Notes: generated by a model from the letters alone, not told the origin. A DNA stretch of 64,000 nucleotides from JACDAV01 sp964626755 (GCA_964626755.1 CAZVGO010000028.1:1-64000), one strand, 5' to 3'. Positions 44,390 to 53,658 are shown, counted from the first letter of the stretch. Numbers and translations are program-made.

Positions 44390-45661
44390 TCATGCCGCCA
44401 GCCGGAACCGGCGGTCGAGGCCGCGGGTGTGGCGGAGCGGGGCGACGACGGCCATCCGGAGGAGCTCATCCCTGAACAGCCGCCCGGCCAGCCGCCGGAT
44501 CGACTCCCCGTCGACGGCCGCGACCGCGGCAAGGGCCTCGTCGAGCGTCAGGACGCGATCGTGGAGGGCCTCCTGGCTTCCGATCCACGACGCGAGGTAC
44601 CGTGTCTCGTCGAGCCGCAGCTCGAGGCCACCCGAAAGATACGCCTTCGCCTTCGCCAGCTCGTCGTCGCCGACGGGCTCGTCGCGGAGCCGCCCGAGCT
44701 CGTCGAGAATCGCCCCGACCGCCTTCGGCAGGTTGGCGGGATCGACGCCGGCGGAGATCTCGAGCACGCCGGCATCGTCGTACTCGGCGACGCCCGACGA
44801 GATGTCGTACGCGAGCCGGCGGTCCTCCCGGACGGCGAGGAAGAGCCGGCTGCTCATCCCGTCGCCGAGGACGCCGTTGAGGAGGGCGAGCGTCCACGTG
44901 TCCGGGTCGTCGCGCGGGAGTGCCGGGACGCCGATCGCGAGCTGGGCTTGCGTCGCATCGCGTCTCGCCCCGACGAGGATCCGCTCGCCGGCGGGCAGGG
45001 CAGGGGCCGGCGCCCAGCCAGGCAGCGCGCCGTTGCCGGTCCCGAAGGCCGTTTGGGCGAGCGCCACAGCCTCGTCGTGGTCGATGTCGCCGGCCACGGC
45101 CACGACAGTGTTCGCCGGTCGGTAGGTGGTTCGCCAGAAGTCACGGATGCGGGCCTCGGGCAGCGCCCGGATGCCGGCCTCATCGCCGCAGATCTCGCGG
45201 CCGAGCGGCCCGGTCCCGAACATCGCCCGCTGGAAGAGGATCTGGCAGTACTCGGCCGGGTCGTCGAGGTAGGACCGGATCTCCTCGATGATCACCGATC
45301 GCTCCTGGTCGATCTCGCGATCGTCGAGGATGGGCCGGACGATCAGCTCGCCGAGGACGCTGGTCGCCCGCTCGACCTCGCGCCGGGGAACGCGGACCCA
45401 GTAGACGGTCGACTCGCGGTCGGTGGCCGCGTTGAACGACCCGCCCACCCCCTCGATCGCCTCCGAGATCGCCCGGCTCGAGGGGTAGGCGGCCGTCCCC
45501 TTGAACGTGATGTGCTCCATGAAGTGGGCGACGCCCGCGTCATCCGGCGTCTCGAGGCGCGAGCCGGCGAGGACGTACGCGGCGATCGACACCGACCGCG
45601 ACCCCGCGAGGCGGGCAGAAATCACCCGTGGCCCGTCGGGTAGCGCGGTACGTTCGAACAC
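44390..45661 (-). CDS. M16 family zinc metallopeptidase (processing peptidase-like)
   Basis: 423 aa. Zinc-binding inverted motif HFMEHITFKG (HxxEH) with the distal Glu in ERSVIIEEIRSYLDD, then the C-terminal M16C domain with the R/Y pair in SSRLFLAVREDRRLAYDISS. The single-chain length fits bacterial MPP-like or YmxG-type peptidases. GTG 45659-45661 follows a -10 TACCAT by 7 nt (leaderless). It precedes the TPR-like protein. Confidence 0.9.
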   Translation of the reverse strand: MFERTALPDGPRVISARLAGSRSVSIAAYVLAGSRLETPDDAGVAHFMEHITFKGTAAYPSSRAISEAIEGVGGSFNAATDRESTVYWVRVPRREVERATSVLGELIVRPILDDREIDQERSVIIEEIRSYLDDPAEYCQILFQRAMFGTGPLGREICGDEAGIRALPEARIRDFWRTTYRPANTVVAVAGDIDHDEAVALAQTAFGTGNGALPGWAPAPALPAGERILVGARRDATQAQLAIGVPALPRDDPDTWTLALLNGVLGDGMSSRLFLAVREDRRLAYDISSGVAEYDDAGVLEISAGVDPANLPKAVGAILDELGRLRDEPVGDDELAKAKAYLSGGLELRLDETRYLASWIGSQEALHDRVLTLDEALAAVAAVDGESIRRLAGRLFRDELLRMAVVAPLRHTRGLDRRFRLAA

Positions 45662-45849
45662 GAGCCCGATGGTACAGGCAACAGGCGTCCAGATCGGCGG
45701 ACGGGTCCGGCCCGTTCGCGGGGGAGCTCGGCCTGTGCGCCCACCGCACTGGGCGCCACCGGTCGCGACCATCCTGTGCGCCGACGGCATGGAACCGCAG
45801 CTCCACGTGATCATTCGTGCGCCCAACGCGCCGGTGGTCTTCCTGACAA

Positions 45850-45883
45850 GACGGCGCCCCGGGCGAGGGCCCGGGGCGCCGTC
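45850..45883 (-). terminator. Terminator hairpin downstream of the purine permease
   Basis: Perfect 15-bp inverted repeat GACGGCGCCCCGGGC / GCCCGGGGCGCCGTC with a 4-nt loop, 16 bp after the permease stop. The following T-run is weak (CTTGT on the minus strand). The rest of 45662-45898 holds no gene. Confidence 0.65.
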
Positions 45884-45898
45884 TGCACGCGCGCGGGG

Positions 45899-47290
45899 TC
45901 AGGCCGGCGGGTTGATCACGAGATTGAGCCAGCTCTGGGCGAAGTAGACGACAAACGCGGCGGCGACGAGCCACATCAACGGGTGGATGTCGCCGATCTT
46001 GCCGCGGACGACCTTGACCACGACGTAGGCGATGAAGCCAGCCCCGATCCCGACAGTGATGCTGAACGTCAGCGGCATGAGGATCAGCGCGAGGAGGGCC
46101 GGGAACCCTTCTTCGACGTCGGTGAAATCGATGCCCCGGATGAGGGTCACCATCAGATAGCCGACGACGATGAGGACCGGCGCCGTCGCCTGGAACGGCA
46201 CGAGTGTCGCGAGCGGCGTCAGGAGGATAGCGGCGAGGAACAGGAGCCCGACGACGACCGCGGTCAGACCCGTTCGGCCGCCTTCCGCGACTCCCGCGGC
46301 GCTCTCGATGTAGCTCGTGTTCGAGCTGATTCCCGCGGCGCCGCCCGCGGCGGCCGCGACGGCGTCGACCACGAGGATGCGCCCGGTGTTCGGGATCTGC
46401 CCGTTTTCGTCGACGAGGTCGGCCTGCTCGGCGATGGCCGTGGCCGTGCCCATCGTGTCGAAGAAGTCGGTCAGCATGAAGCTGAAGATCGTGAGGATCG
46501 CGGCGAGCGTCCCGAGCGTCGTGAACACGTTGCCGAGGTCGAACGCGCCGAGCGTGCTGAAGCTCGGAGTGATGATGAAGTTCGAGGGCAGCGGCTGGAC
46601 GCCGAGGGCGATCGCGATGACGGTCGTGATGAGGATGCTGAGGAGCAGGGCCGCCGGCACGCGCCGGACGAACAGGGCGACGGTGATGATCAGCCCGATG
46701 ACCGTCACGGCCGCGGGCAGCGTCACCGGAAAGACGAACTCGACGGGGACGGCGGTACCGCCCCGGATGAGCCCGCCGTCGAAGAAGCCGATGAACAGGA
46801 TGAACAGGCCGATACCGACGGCGATCGCCCGCTTCAGCGAGTTGGGGACGGCGTTCATGATCGCCTCGCGCAGTCCGACGAGCACGAGGACGAGGACGAC
46901 GAGGCCCTCGATCACGATCACGCCCATCGCGCCGGCGGGCGTGAGCCCGGCACCGAGCACGAGGGCGAACGCGACCAGCGCATTGATTCCGAGGCCCGCC
47001 GCCAGCGCGATCGGGACGTTCGCGACGACTCCCATCGCGATGCTCATCACCCCCGCGACCAGGGCAGTCGCGGCCGCGGCGGGTGCCTTGAATGCGTCCG
47101 CCTGGGCTTGATCGGTGAACATGTTCGAGAGAATGAGCGGGTTCAGGAACAGGATGTACGACATGACCATGAAGGTGGTCACGCCCGCCTTCACCTCGGT
47201 GGCGAAGTTCGTGCCACGTTCGGCGAACTTGAAGTAATCGGCGAGCGCGCCGCCGCTGGCGACGGGTCGCCGGGGCTCTGCAGCGTCCAA
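45899..47290 (-). CDS. NCS2 family purine permease (AzgA/PbuG-like)
   Basis: 463 aa, about 14 membrane helices. AzgA-type features: FKFAERGTNFATEVKAGVTTFMVMSYILFLNP, ALAAGLGINALVAF, FSFMLTDFFDTMGTATAIAEQA and the NTSYIESAAGVAEGGRTGLTAV motif. Likely adenine/hypoxanthine/guanine uptake. The TTG start at 47288-47290 follows GAGGAGGG. No purine riboswitch was recognised in the 90-nt upstream. Confidence 0.9.
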   Translation of the reverse strand: MDAAEPRRPVASGGALADYFKFAERGTNFATEVKAGVTTFMVMSYILFLNPLILSNMFTDQAQADAFKAPAAAATALVAGVMSIAMGVVANVPIALAAGLGINALVAFALVLGAGLTPAGAMGVIVIEGLVVLVLVLVGLREAIMNAVPNSLKRAIAVGIGLFILFIGFFDGGLIRGGTAVPVEFVFPVTLPAAVTVIGLIITVALFVRRVPAALLLSILITTVIAIALGVQPLPSNFIITPSFSTLGAFDLGNVFTTLGTLAAILTIFSFMLTDFFDTMGTATAIAEQADLVDENGQIPNTGRILVVDAVAAAAGGAAGISSNTSYIESAAGVAEGGRTGLTAVVVGLLFLAAILLTPLATLVPFQATAPVLIVVGYLMVTLIRGIDFTDVEEGFPALLALILMPLTFSITVGIGAGFIAYVVVKVVRGKIGDIHPLMWLVAAAFVVYFAQSWLNLVINPPA

Positions 47291-47385
47291 CTCGGTGCCT
47301 TCCCTCCTCGTAGCCGCCGGCCGCGCGTGTGCGCCGACGCCACCCTTCCACTCCCGCCGGCCGATCAGCCGGCGGTCCGGATCGG

Positions 47386-47820
47386 CTACTCGTCCTCGTG
47401 GGCGTCGAGGCCGAGCAGCTCCATCTGGACAAAACCGCTGGTGTCGAACTCGAGCTGACGCGGGGCAAAGGGAGACTCGGCGTCGGTCGGGCCGACCGGC
47501 GCGAATTCGATGACGACGCGCTCATCGCCCTGGACGAGGGCGTAGACGAGCAGCTGGTCCGGGCGGGTCTCGAACTCGAGGTGCTCGAACGAGTCGATGT
47601 TAAGGGTGATCGCGAGGGGCGTGAAGTATGTCGAGACGTCCGGCTGGTCGACGACGAGCCGTTCGACCCAGCCGGTCCCGTGATCGACCAGGTCACGGCC
47701 ACGGAAGTAGCGGTAGCTGACGGTCTGCTTGAGCAGCGGCCGGAGGAGGTTCTGGATGTCCGCACGGGTAGAGACGACGCCCTGGTTGACGAAGAACTTC
47801 GCGGGCGGGGCGCTCGACAC
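47386..47820 (-). CDS. Conserved hypothetical protein
   Basis: 144 aa, unrecognised. It reads as a compact alpha/beta protein: an N-terminal TRADIQNLLRPLLKQTVSYRYFRGRDLVDHG, then VVDQPDVSTYFTPLAITLNIDSFEHLEFET and LLVYALVQGDERVVIEFAPV, and an acidic C-terminus. No signal peptide or membrane segment. GTG 47818-47820 is preferred over an upstream Pro/Ser-rich extension. Divergent from coaX. Confidence 0.6.
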   Translation of the reverse strand: MSSAPPAKFFVNQGVVSTRADIQNLLRPLLKQTVSYRYFRGRDLVDHGTGWVERLVVDQPDVSTYFTPLAITLNIDSFEHLEFETRPDQLLVYALVQGDERVVIEFAPVGPTDAESPFAPRQLEFDTSGFVQMELLGLDAHEDE

Positions 47821-47934
47821 GAGGCGGCTCCTGCGGCTGGCCGGTCCGGGGCACGGGGCGGGGCTCGGACGCTGGGGCTGACGGGGATGGTACTGCACCA
47901 AACCAACCACGGAAAGGTGATTCCGGAGCCCGCG

Positions 47935-47940
47935 TATGAT
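47935..47940 (+). promoter_or_regulatory. -10 element of coaX
   Basis: TATGAT followed by 6 nt and the coaX ATG; a transcript from this element would begin at or next to the start codon. No consensus -35 was seen. Confidence 0.5.
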
Positions 47941-47946
47941 CGAGCC

Positions 47947-48759
47947 ATGCTCCTCGCGATCGACATCGGGAACACGAACCTCACGATCGGGCTGTTCCGG
48001 GTAGGCCAGCTCGTCGCCAACCGCCGGGCGGCCACGGTGGCCCGTGCCACGAGCGACGAGCTCGAGGTCCTGCTCGAGGGCCTCCTCCGCCTCGACGACG
48101 CCTCGTTCGCGGACGTGAGCTCGGTCGCCTGCGCCTCGGTGGTGCCGCACCTGACCGACGGGATCGAGGCGATCGCGGCCCGGCGCGAGCGGCCGCTCGT
48201 TGTCGCCACGGTGGGCACGATCCCGCTGGCCGTCCGGGTCGACCGGCCGGAGCAGGTGGGCGCGGACCGGCTCGTCAACGCGCTCGCGGCGCAGCGCCTC
48301 CACGGGACGCCGGCCGTCGTCGTCGACTTCGGGACCGCGACGACGCTCGATTGCGTCGCCGCGGACGGGGCGTACGTCGGAGGGGCGATTGCGCCCGGGC
48401 TCGAGCTGGGGCTCGAGGCCCTCGCCGCCCGAACTGCCAAGCTGCCGCGAATCGAGCTCCGTGCCCCCGACCGGGCGATCGGCCGCGACACCGTCTCGGC
48501 GATGCAGTCGGGGACGGTCTTCGGCTACCAGGCGCTGGCATCCGGGCTGCTCGCCCGCGTCCGGCGTGAGCTGGCCGAGGCGAATGGGGTGGAGCCCGCG
48601 GACGTCAAGGCGATCCTCACCGGCGGGCTCTCGGCCGCGCCGTGGGTCCGGGCGCTCGAGGGGATCGACGCGATCGACCCGGAGCTGACGCTGCGGGGCC
48701 TCGCGATCCTTCACGCCGAGGTCTCGGGCGGCCAGCGAATGGAGCTGGGCCTGGGATGA
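47947..48759 (+). CDS. coaX: Type III pantothenate kinase
   Basis: 270 aa. It phosphorylates pantothenate, the first step to CoA. ASKHA-fold motifs: LLAIDIGNTNLTIGLF, the GADRLVNALAA loop with Asp, VVDFGTATTLDCV and GGAIAPGLELGLEALA. ATG 47947 with a -10 six nt upstream. Its ATGA overlap with coaBC couples steps 1 to 2-3 of CoA synthesis. Confidence 0.95.
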   Translation: MLLAIDIGNTNLTIGLFRVGQLVANRRAATVARATSDELEVLLEGLLRLDDASFADVSSVACASVVPHLTDGIEAIAARRERPLVVATVGTIPLAVRVDRPEQVGADRLVNALAAQRLHGTPAVVVDFGTATTLDCVAADGAYVGGAIAPGLELGLEALAARTAKLPRIELRAPDRAIGRDTVSAMQSGTVFGYQALASGLLARVRRELAEANGVEPADVKAILTGGLSAAPWVRALEGIDAIDPELTLRGLAILHAEVSGGQRMELGLG

Positions 48760-50093
48760 CCTCCGGAACGAGGAGGCTCGAGGGCCGGCTCATCGCTCTC
48801 GGCGTCACCGGCTCGATCGCCGCGTACAAGGCCGTCGAGCTGCTCCGGCTGCTCACCGCCGAGGGCGCCGACGTCGTCGTTCTCCTGACTCCCGCCGCGA
48901 CTCGCTTCGTCGGTCCGCTGACGTTCGAGACGCTCACCCGCCACCCGGTCGAGTCGGAGCTCATGGAGCTCCTGCCCGACGGCCGGATCGGGCACGTCGT
49001 CATCGCCGACAGCGCGGACGCGATCGTGGTCGCGCCGGCCACGGCTCATTGGCTCGGGGCGATGGCCAACGGCCTCGCGGGCGACGTCGTGACGGCGGCC
49101 TGCCTCGCGACCGCGGCGCCAGTCGTCGTCGCCCCGGCGATGGACGGGGAGATGTACGCCCACCCGGCGACCCGGACGAACGTCGCACGGCTGCGCGATG
49201 AGTTCGGCTACTCCGTCGTCGAGCCGGACGCCGGACCGCTCGCCTCCGGGCAGACCGGCCTCGGCCGGCTCGCGGAGCTGCCGCGGATCGTCGACGCGGT
49301 CGTCAGCGCGCTTCGCGACCGGCCTGTCAGGGCGCCGGACGCCGCGGCGCGGCCCCCGCTCGTCGAGCCACCGCGCCAGGCGGACCTCGAGGGCCGGCAC
49401 GTGGTCGTCACCGCCGGTGGCACCCGCGAGCCGATCGATCCGGTCCGCTTCATCGGCAACCGCTCGACCGGCAAGATGGGCGCGGCGATCGCCCAGGCCG
49501 CTCTCCAGCGCGGGGCGCGGGTGACGGTGGTCGCGGCGAACATCGAGGTGGCCCTCCCGGAGGGAGCAACGGTCACCCGGATCGAGACTGCCGCCCAGCT
49601 CCTCGCGGCGCTCCGCGAGCTCGTCCGCGACGGGATGGATGCGCTGGTCATGGCCGCCGCCGTCGCCGACTTCCGGCCGACCCGGGCGGCAGCCTCGAAG
49701 ATCGCCCGCGACGGCGCCCTCACCCTCGACCTCGAGCCGACCGAGGACGTCCTCGCAACGATCGCGTCGCTCGTTCCGGCCGCGGGCACTCGCGGCCGGC
49801 CCGTGCTCGTCGGGTTCGCGGCCGAGACCGGGTCTCTCGAGCGGGCGCCGGACAAGCTCCGTCGGAAGGGCATCGACCTGCTCGTCGCGAACGACGTCAG
49901 CGAGCCCGGCTCGGGCTTCGGGACCGACACGAACCGGGTGACGATCCTCTCGGCCCGGGGCGAGCCGGAGGAGCTGCCGCTGCTACCGAAGCGGGAGGTC
50001 GCGGACCGGCTGCTCGACCGCGTCGCCCGGGCGCTGGACGAGCGGGACGCCGCCCGGCAGACTGATCACGTGACCCAGGAGACCCGAGCATGA
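48756..50093 (+). CDS. coaBC: Bifunctional phosphopantothenoylcysteine decarboxylase / phosphopantothenate-cysteine ligase
   Basis: 445 aa. N-terminal flavoprotein decarboxylase (LIALGVTGSIAAYKAVELLRLL, APATAHWLGAMANGLAGD, catalytic APAMDGEMYAHPATR) and C-terminal ligase (VVVTAGGTREPIDPVRFIGNRSTGKMG, KIARDG, LVANDVSEPGSGFGTDTN). The usual PAMN catalytic motif is PAMD, an Asn-to-Asp change worth noting. Overlaps coaX and panB by 4 nt. Confidence 0.94.
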   Translation: MTSGTRRLEGRLIALGVTGSIAAYKAVELLRLLTAEGADVVVLLTPAATRFVGPLTFETLTRHPVESELMELLPDGRIGHVVIADSADAIVVAPATAHWLGAMANGLAGDVVTAACLATAAPVVVAPAMDGEMYAHPATRTNVARLRDEFGYSVVEPDAGPLASGQTGLGRLAELPRIVDAVVSALRDRPVRAPDAAARPPLVEPPRQADLEGRHVVVTAGGTREPIDPVRFIGNRSTGKMGAAIAQAALQRGARVTVVAANIEVALPEGATVTRIETAAQLLAALRELVRDGMDALVMAAAVADFRPTRAAASKIARDGALTLDLEPTEDVLATIASLVPAAGTRGRPVLVGFAAETGSLERAPDKLRRKGIDLLVANDVSEPGSGFGTDTNRVTILSARGEPEELPLLPKREVADRLLDRVARALDERDAARQTDHVTQETRA

Positions 50094-51001
50094 GCACCGC
50101 ACCGGAGGCCGTTCGCCGCCTCACCGTCCTCGACATCGCCAGGCTGCACGCGGACGGCGCGCGGATCCCGATGCTGACCGCCTACGACTACCCCACGGCG
50201 AAGCTCCTCGACGAAGCGGGGATCCCGATGCTCCTCGTCGGCGATTCGGTCGGCCGGGTGATGCTCGGGTACGACTCCGAGGTCCGGGTCACGATGGCGG
50301 AGATGCTCCACCACACGAAGGCCGTGACCCGCGGGACTGCTCGGGCCCTCGTCGTCGCCGACATGCCGTTCCTCTCCTACACGAATCCCGACGACGCCCT
50401 GGCGAACGCCGGCCGCTTCCTCCGGGAGTCCGGCGCGCAGGCGGTCAAAGTCGAGGGCGGCGTGCGAACCGCCCGGGTCATCGAGGCGGTCGTCAAGGCG
50501 GGGATCCCGGTGATGGGCCATATCGGCCTCACGCCCCAGACGATCAGCACGATCGGCAAGGTCCGCGTCCAGGGCAAGACCCGGGAGCAGGCCCGGTCGC
50601 TCCTCGCCGACGCGCTCGCCGTGCAGGAGGCGGGCGCGTTCGCGATCGTGCTCGAGCTTGTCCCGGAGCAGCTGGCCGGGGCGATCACCGAGCGGCTCCG
50701 GATCCCGACGATCGGGATCGGGGCAGGGCCCGCCACGAGCGGCCAGGTCCAGGTCGTGACGGACCTCCTCGGACTCGACACCTGGCATCCGAAGCACGCG
50801 CGCCCCTACGCGGACCTGCGTGGGGCGATCCTCCAGGCGGCCACGAGCTACGCCGCCGACGTCTCGGCCGGAACATTCCCCGGCCCCGAGCAGACGGTCC
50901 GGATGGACGAGGCGGTTCTCGAGGAAGTGCTCGGGCGGTCGGCGCTCGACAGGGGCGGCGCGCCGATCGCCGGCGGCATCCCGTTGGATCGGGACCTCTG
51001 A
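50090..51001 (+). CDS. panB: 3-methyl-2-oxobutanoate hydroxymethyltransferase
   Basis: 303 aa. It makes ketopantoate. Visible: MLTAYDYPTAKLLDEAGIPMLLVGDSVGRVMLGYD, ADMPFLSY, AVKVEGG, MGHIGLTPQT, and catalytic Glu in FAIVLELVPEQLA plus TIGIGAGPATSGQVQV. A C-terminal tail of about 30 residues follows. ATG start overlaps coaBC; its stop overlaps the panC start codon. Confidence 0.95.
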   Translation: MSTAPEAVRRLTVLDIARLHADGARIPMLTAYDYPTAKLLDEAGIPMLLVGDSVGRVMLGYDSEVRVTMAEMLHHTKAVTRGTARALVVADMPFLSYTNPDDALANAGRFLRESGAQAVKVEGGVRTARVIEAVVKAGIPVMGHIGLTPQTISTIGKVRVQGKTREQARSLLADALAVQEAGAFAIVLELVPEQLAGAITERLRIPTIGIGAGPATSGQVQVVTDLLGLDTWHPKHARPYADLRGAILQAATSYAADVSAGTFPGPEQTVRMDEAVLEEVLGRSALDRGGAPIAGGIPLDRDL

Positions 51002-51840
51002 CGAAGGTTCTTCGCACGCGAGCGGCGCTGCGGGAAGCGCTCGCCTCCGTCCCACGCCCGATCGGCCTCGTGCCCACGATGGGCTGGCTCCACGAGGGCC
51101 ACCGCGAGCTCATGCGCCGGGCCCGCTCGGAGAACCGGACGACGATCGTGACGATCTTCGTCAACCCCCGCCAGTTCACCGAGGCCGGCGACTACACGAA
51201 GTACCCGCGCGACGAGCCCCGCGACCTCGCGATTGCCGAATCGGAAGGCGTCGACCTCGTCTTCGCGCCGCCGGTTGAGGAAATCTTCCCGCCGGGGTTC
51301 GATACGACCGTCTCCGTGGGAGCGGTGGGGCGGCCCCTCGAGGGCGCGGCCCGGCCGGGCCACTTCGACGGCGTCGCCACGGTCGTGGCGATCCTCTTCG
51401 ACCTCGTCGGGGCGGATCGCGCCTACTTCGGCCAGAAGGACGCCCAGCAGGTGATGGTCATCCGCCAGATGGCGCGCGACCTCGCCATCCCGACCGAGGT
51501 GATCGCCTGCCCGACGGTCCGCGAGCCGGACGGCCTGGCACTGTCGTCCCGGAACGTCCACCTGACCCGGGCGCAGCGGGCCGCCGCGCCGGTCCTCCGC
51601 CGGGCGCTCCTCGCCGCACGGGGCCGCTGGGAGGCCGGCGAGCGATCGGCGGAGGCGCTGCGCGAGGCGATGCGCGCCACCCTTGCCACGGAGCCGCTGG
51701 CCACGCCCGAGTACGTCAGCGTGGCCGACGGTCAAACGCTCGCCGAGCTCGACCGGGTCGACGGGCCCGCGCTCCTGTCTCTCGCCGTCCGCTTCGGGAC
51801 GACGCGACTGATCGACAACGAGCCCCTCGACCGGGCCTGA
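50998..51840 (+). CDS. panC: Pantothenate synthetase, probable CTG start
   Basis: 280 aa if started at CTG 50998, which overlaps the panB TGA (CTGA) exactly as the ATGA/GTGA junctions elsewhere in this window. It then begins TKVLRTRAALREALASVPRPIGLVPTMG, the complete N-terminal strand of PanC. The first GTG (51070) would remove this strand, and no ATG, GTG or TTG lies between. Motifs: PTMGWLHEGHREL (HxGH), FVNPRQF, FGQKDAQQ, RNVHL. It joins pantoate and beta-alanine with ATP. Confidence 0.9.
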   Translation: MTKVLRTRAALREALASVPRPIGLVPTMGWLHEGHRELMRRARSENRTTIVTIFVNPRQFTEAGDYTKYPRDEPRDLAIAESEGVDLVFAPPVEEIFPPGFDTTVSVGAVGRPLEGAARPGHFDGVATVVAILFDLVGADRAYFGQKDAQQVMVIRQMARDLAIPTEVIACPTVREPDGLALSSRNVHLTRAQRAAAPVLRRALLAARGRWEAGERSAEALREAMRATLATEPLATPEYVSVADGQTLAELDRVDGPALLSLAVRFGTTRLIDNEPLDRA

Positions 51841-51853
51841 GCGGCCGGGCGGA

Positions 51854-53035
51854 TCAGTTCGGTGGCCGGGCCGCGGCGAGGATCCGGTCGACGTCGAGGC
51901 ACTCCGCGACCAGGCCCTTGATCAGGTCGATCTTCTCGCGGTCGGCGGCATGGGTCTTGACGAGGAGGTCGTGGACCTCGGAGGCGACCGAGTACGTGTC
52001 CTCGGCGACCAGCGTTGTGAAGAGGTCCGCCTGGCGGATCGCCGCGAGGACCGCGGGGCGGGGACGGTAGCCGCCGGTCAGCACGAGGCCGATGGCGGCC
52101 CCCTCGTGGCCCTCGACCGAGGCCGTGCGCTCGTTCGTCGCCTCGGCCGCGATCGCGGCGATCCGCGCGGCCTCGGTCACGCTCCCGAGCCGGACGCGCG
52201 GCAGGAGGTGGGCGGTCGTGATCGTGAGGATGACGTCCTCCCGATCGCCCGGCACGATGACGAGCGTCCCAGGGCCGACCCGCTCGAGCATGTGGCCGGG
52301 CTCCATCGCTCCGATCGCCACCCCGTCGATCACCCGATCGAGGTCGGGGCCGGGGTGGATCGTCTCGCCGTGGACGCCGTCGAGGACCATGCCGAGCGTC
52401 GGGTTCGAGAGGAGTGGCTTCACCGGCAACACGCCGAGGAGGTCAACGCCATGACGGGCCAGTCCCCGCTCGAGGACCGCGGCAATCCCCGGCTGCGAGT
52501 CGAGGTCGACCTTGTTGACGATTGCGCCCGCGACCTCGACCCCGTGGCTCTTGAACAGCGCCGCGTTCAGGACGATCTCGTCGATCGGCCGGCCGACGCC
52601 GCCCTCGCTGATGATGATTGTCGGAGCACGGAGCATCGCGGCGACGGTGGCGTTCGAGAGGCCAATTACGGCCCCGACCCCGGCGTGACCGGTGCCCTCG
52701 ATCAGGACGATGTCGTGGTCGGCGAACGCGGCGTGGGCGGCGAGGATCCGGGCGGGCAGGTCCTCGACCACCTCACCGGCGATGTACGCCTTGGTGAAGC
52801 CGCGCGGAATGTGGACGGGACTCATCACGGGGTACGGCTCGGGCAGCCCGAAGACACCCTTCATGAGCACGGCGTCCTCGTCGGCCACGATCCCCTCGTC
52901 GATGACGGTTCGCTGCCCGACCGGCTTCATGAACCCGGTGCGCAGACCACGGGCCAGGAACCCGTCGAGGAGCCCGAGGGCGGCGGTCGTCTTGCCGCGG
53001 TTCTGGCCGGTTGCAGCCAGGTACAGGTGCCGCAT
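51854..53035 (-). CDS. BioD-like P-loop protein with DRTGG domain (phosphotransacetylase N-terminal-like)
   Basis: 393 aa. N-terminal dethiobiotin-synthetase-like P-loop domain (AATGQNRGKTTAALGLLDG, FMKPVGQ, VLIEGTGHAGVG), then a DRTGG-like domain (about 210-320, PTLGMVLDGVHGE, IGLVLTGGYRPRPAV). This is the N-terminal part of long phosphotransacetylases without the acetyltransferase domain, so it is probably regulatory. The GKTT nucleotide loop looks intact. Its downstream partner is unclear; a 201-aa unknown lies upstream. Confidence 0.8.
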   Translation of the reverse strand: MRHLYLAATGQNRGKTTAALGLLDGFLARGLRTGFMKPVGQRTVIDEGIVADEDAVLMKGVFGLPEPYPVMSPVHIPRGFTKAYIAGEVVEDLPARILAAHAAFADHDIVLIEGTGHAGVGAVIGLSNATVAAMLRAPTIIISEGGVGRPIDEIVLNAALFKSHGVEVAGAIVNKVDLDSQPGIAAVLERGLARHGVDLLGVLPVKPLLSNPTLGMVLDGVHGETIHPGPDLDRVIDGVAIGAMEPGHMLERVGPGTLVIVPGDREDVILTITTAHLLPRVRLGSVTEAARIAAIAAEATNERTASVEGHEGAAIGLVLTGGYRPRPAVLAAIRQADLFTTLVAEDTYSVASEVHDLLVKTHAADREKIDLIKGLVAECLDVDRILAAARPPN

Positions 53036-53052
53036 CGCCGCAGTTTGCGGCG

Positions 53053-53658
53053 TCAGCCGCGTGTCGTGGTCTTCCGCTCGACCAGCTGGAGAGCGTCCCG
53101 GAGCCGGTTGACCGTCTCGCTGTCGACCGCGTCCGGCTCGAGGTAGGGGCCAAGCCGTTCCATGACGTCCGCGACCAGCCCCAGGAACACGCCCGCGTCG
53201 GCGACAAAGAACTGCGGCTCGTTGTTGTAGCGGACGAGCGTCAGCCGACCCTGGAGGACCCGCCGCTCCTCGACGTGGGCGATCTGGGTCGCGAAGTTGT
53301 GGCCCTGGATGCCGTCCGGGTTGTTCAGGAAGTTCAGGGCGTTGTCGATCGCCAGCCCGAACCGGGCCCGCCAGGCGACGAGGCGCTCGTGGACCTCGGA
53401 GGCGATCCGCACCTCGGCGACCTCGTCGAACACCTCGGGCGCGACCGTCAGGAGCCCCACGAGGGTCGTCCCGGCCCGGGGACCGAGCATGACCTGGAGG
53501 CTCCGCTCGAGGGTGAATACCTCCGAGTCGAACCGGGGGCTCGTGATGACGTCGGTCAGGAGGTCCTCGACGTTGTCCAGGATGCCCGGCTCGGCCACCG
53601 AGTTGGCGAGGTGGACGATCTCTTCCTTGAACAGGAATTTCTCTTCGTGATCGAGCAT
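53053..53658 (-). CDS. Conserved hypothetical protein
   Basis: 201 aa, unrecognised, soluble, mixed helix/strand. It begins MLDHEEKFLFKEEIVHLAN and includes FALLxNNPDG-like FLNNPDGIQGHNFATQIAHVEERRV and LTLVRYNNEPQFFVADAGVFLGLVADVMERL. ATG 53656-53658 follows a -10 TACCAT by 7 nt. Located 17 bp upstream of the BioD-like gene, so they probably form one transcript and may work together. Function not assigned. Confidence 0.6.
   Translation of the reverse strand: MLDHEEKFLFKEEIVHLANSVAEPGILDNVEDLLTDVITSPRFDSEVFTLERSLQVMLGPRAGTTLVGLLTVAPEVFDEVAEVRIASEVHERLVAWRARFGLAIDNALNFLNNPDGIQGHNFATQIAHVEERRVLQGRLTLVRYNNEPQFFVADAGVFLGLVADVMERLGPYLEPDAVDSETVNRLRDALQLVERKTTTRG

Noticed and set aside
47290..47385. 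Purine riboswitch before the purine permease
   Set aside because: No conserved loop sequences or P1 stem were seen in the 90-nt region.
45540..48491. 983-residue minus-strand open frame
   Set aside because: A frame-shifted shadow of the purine permease and coaX regions with Arg-rich low-complexity sequence.
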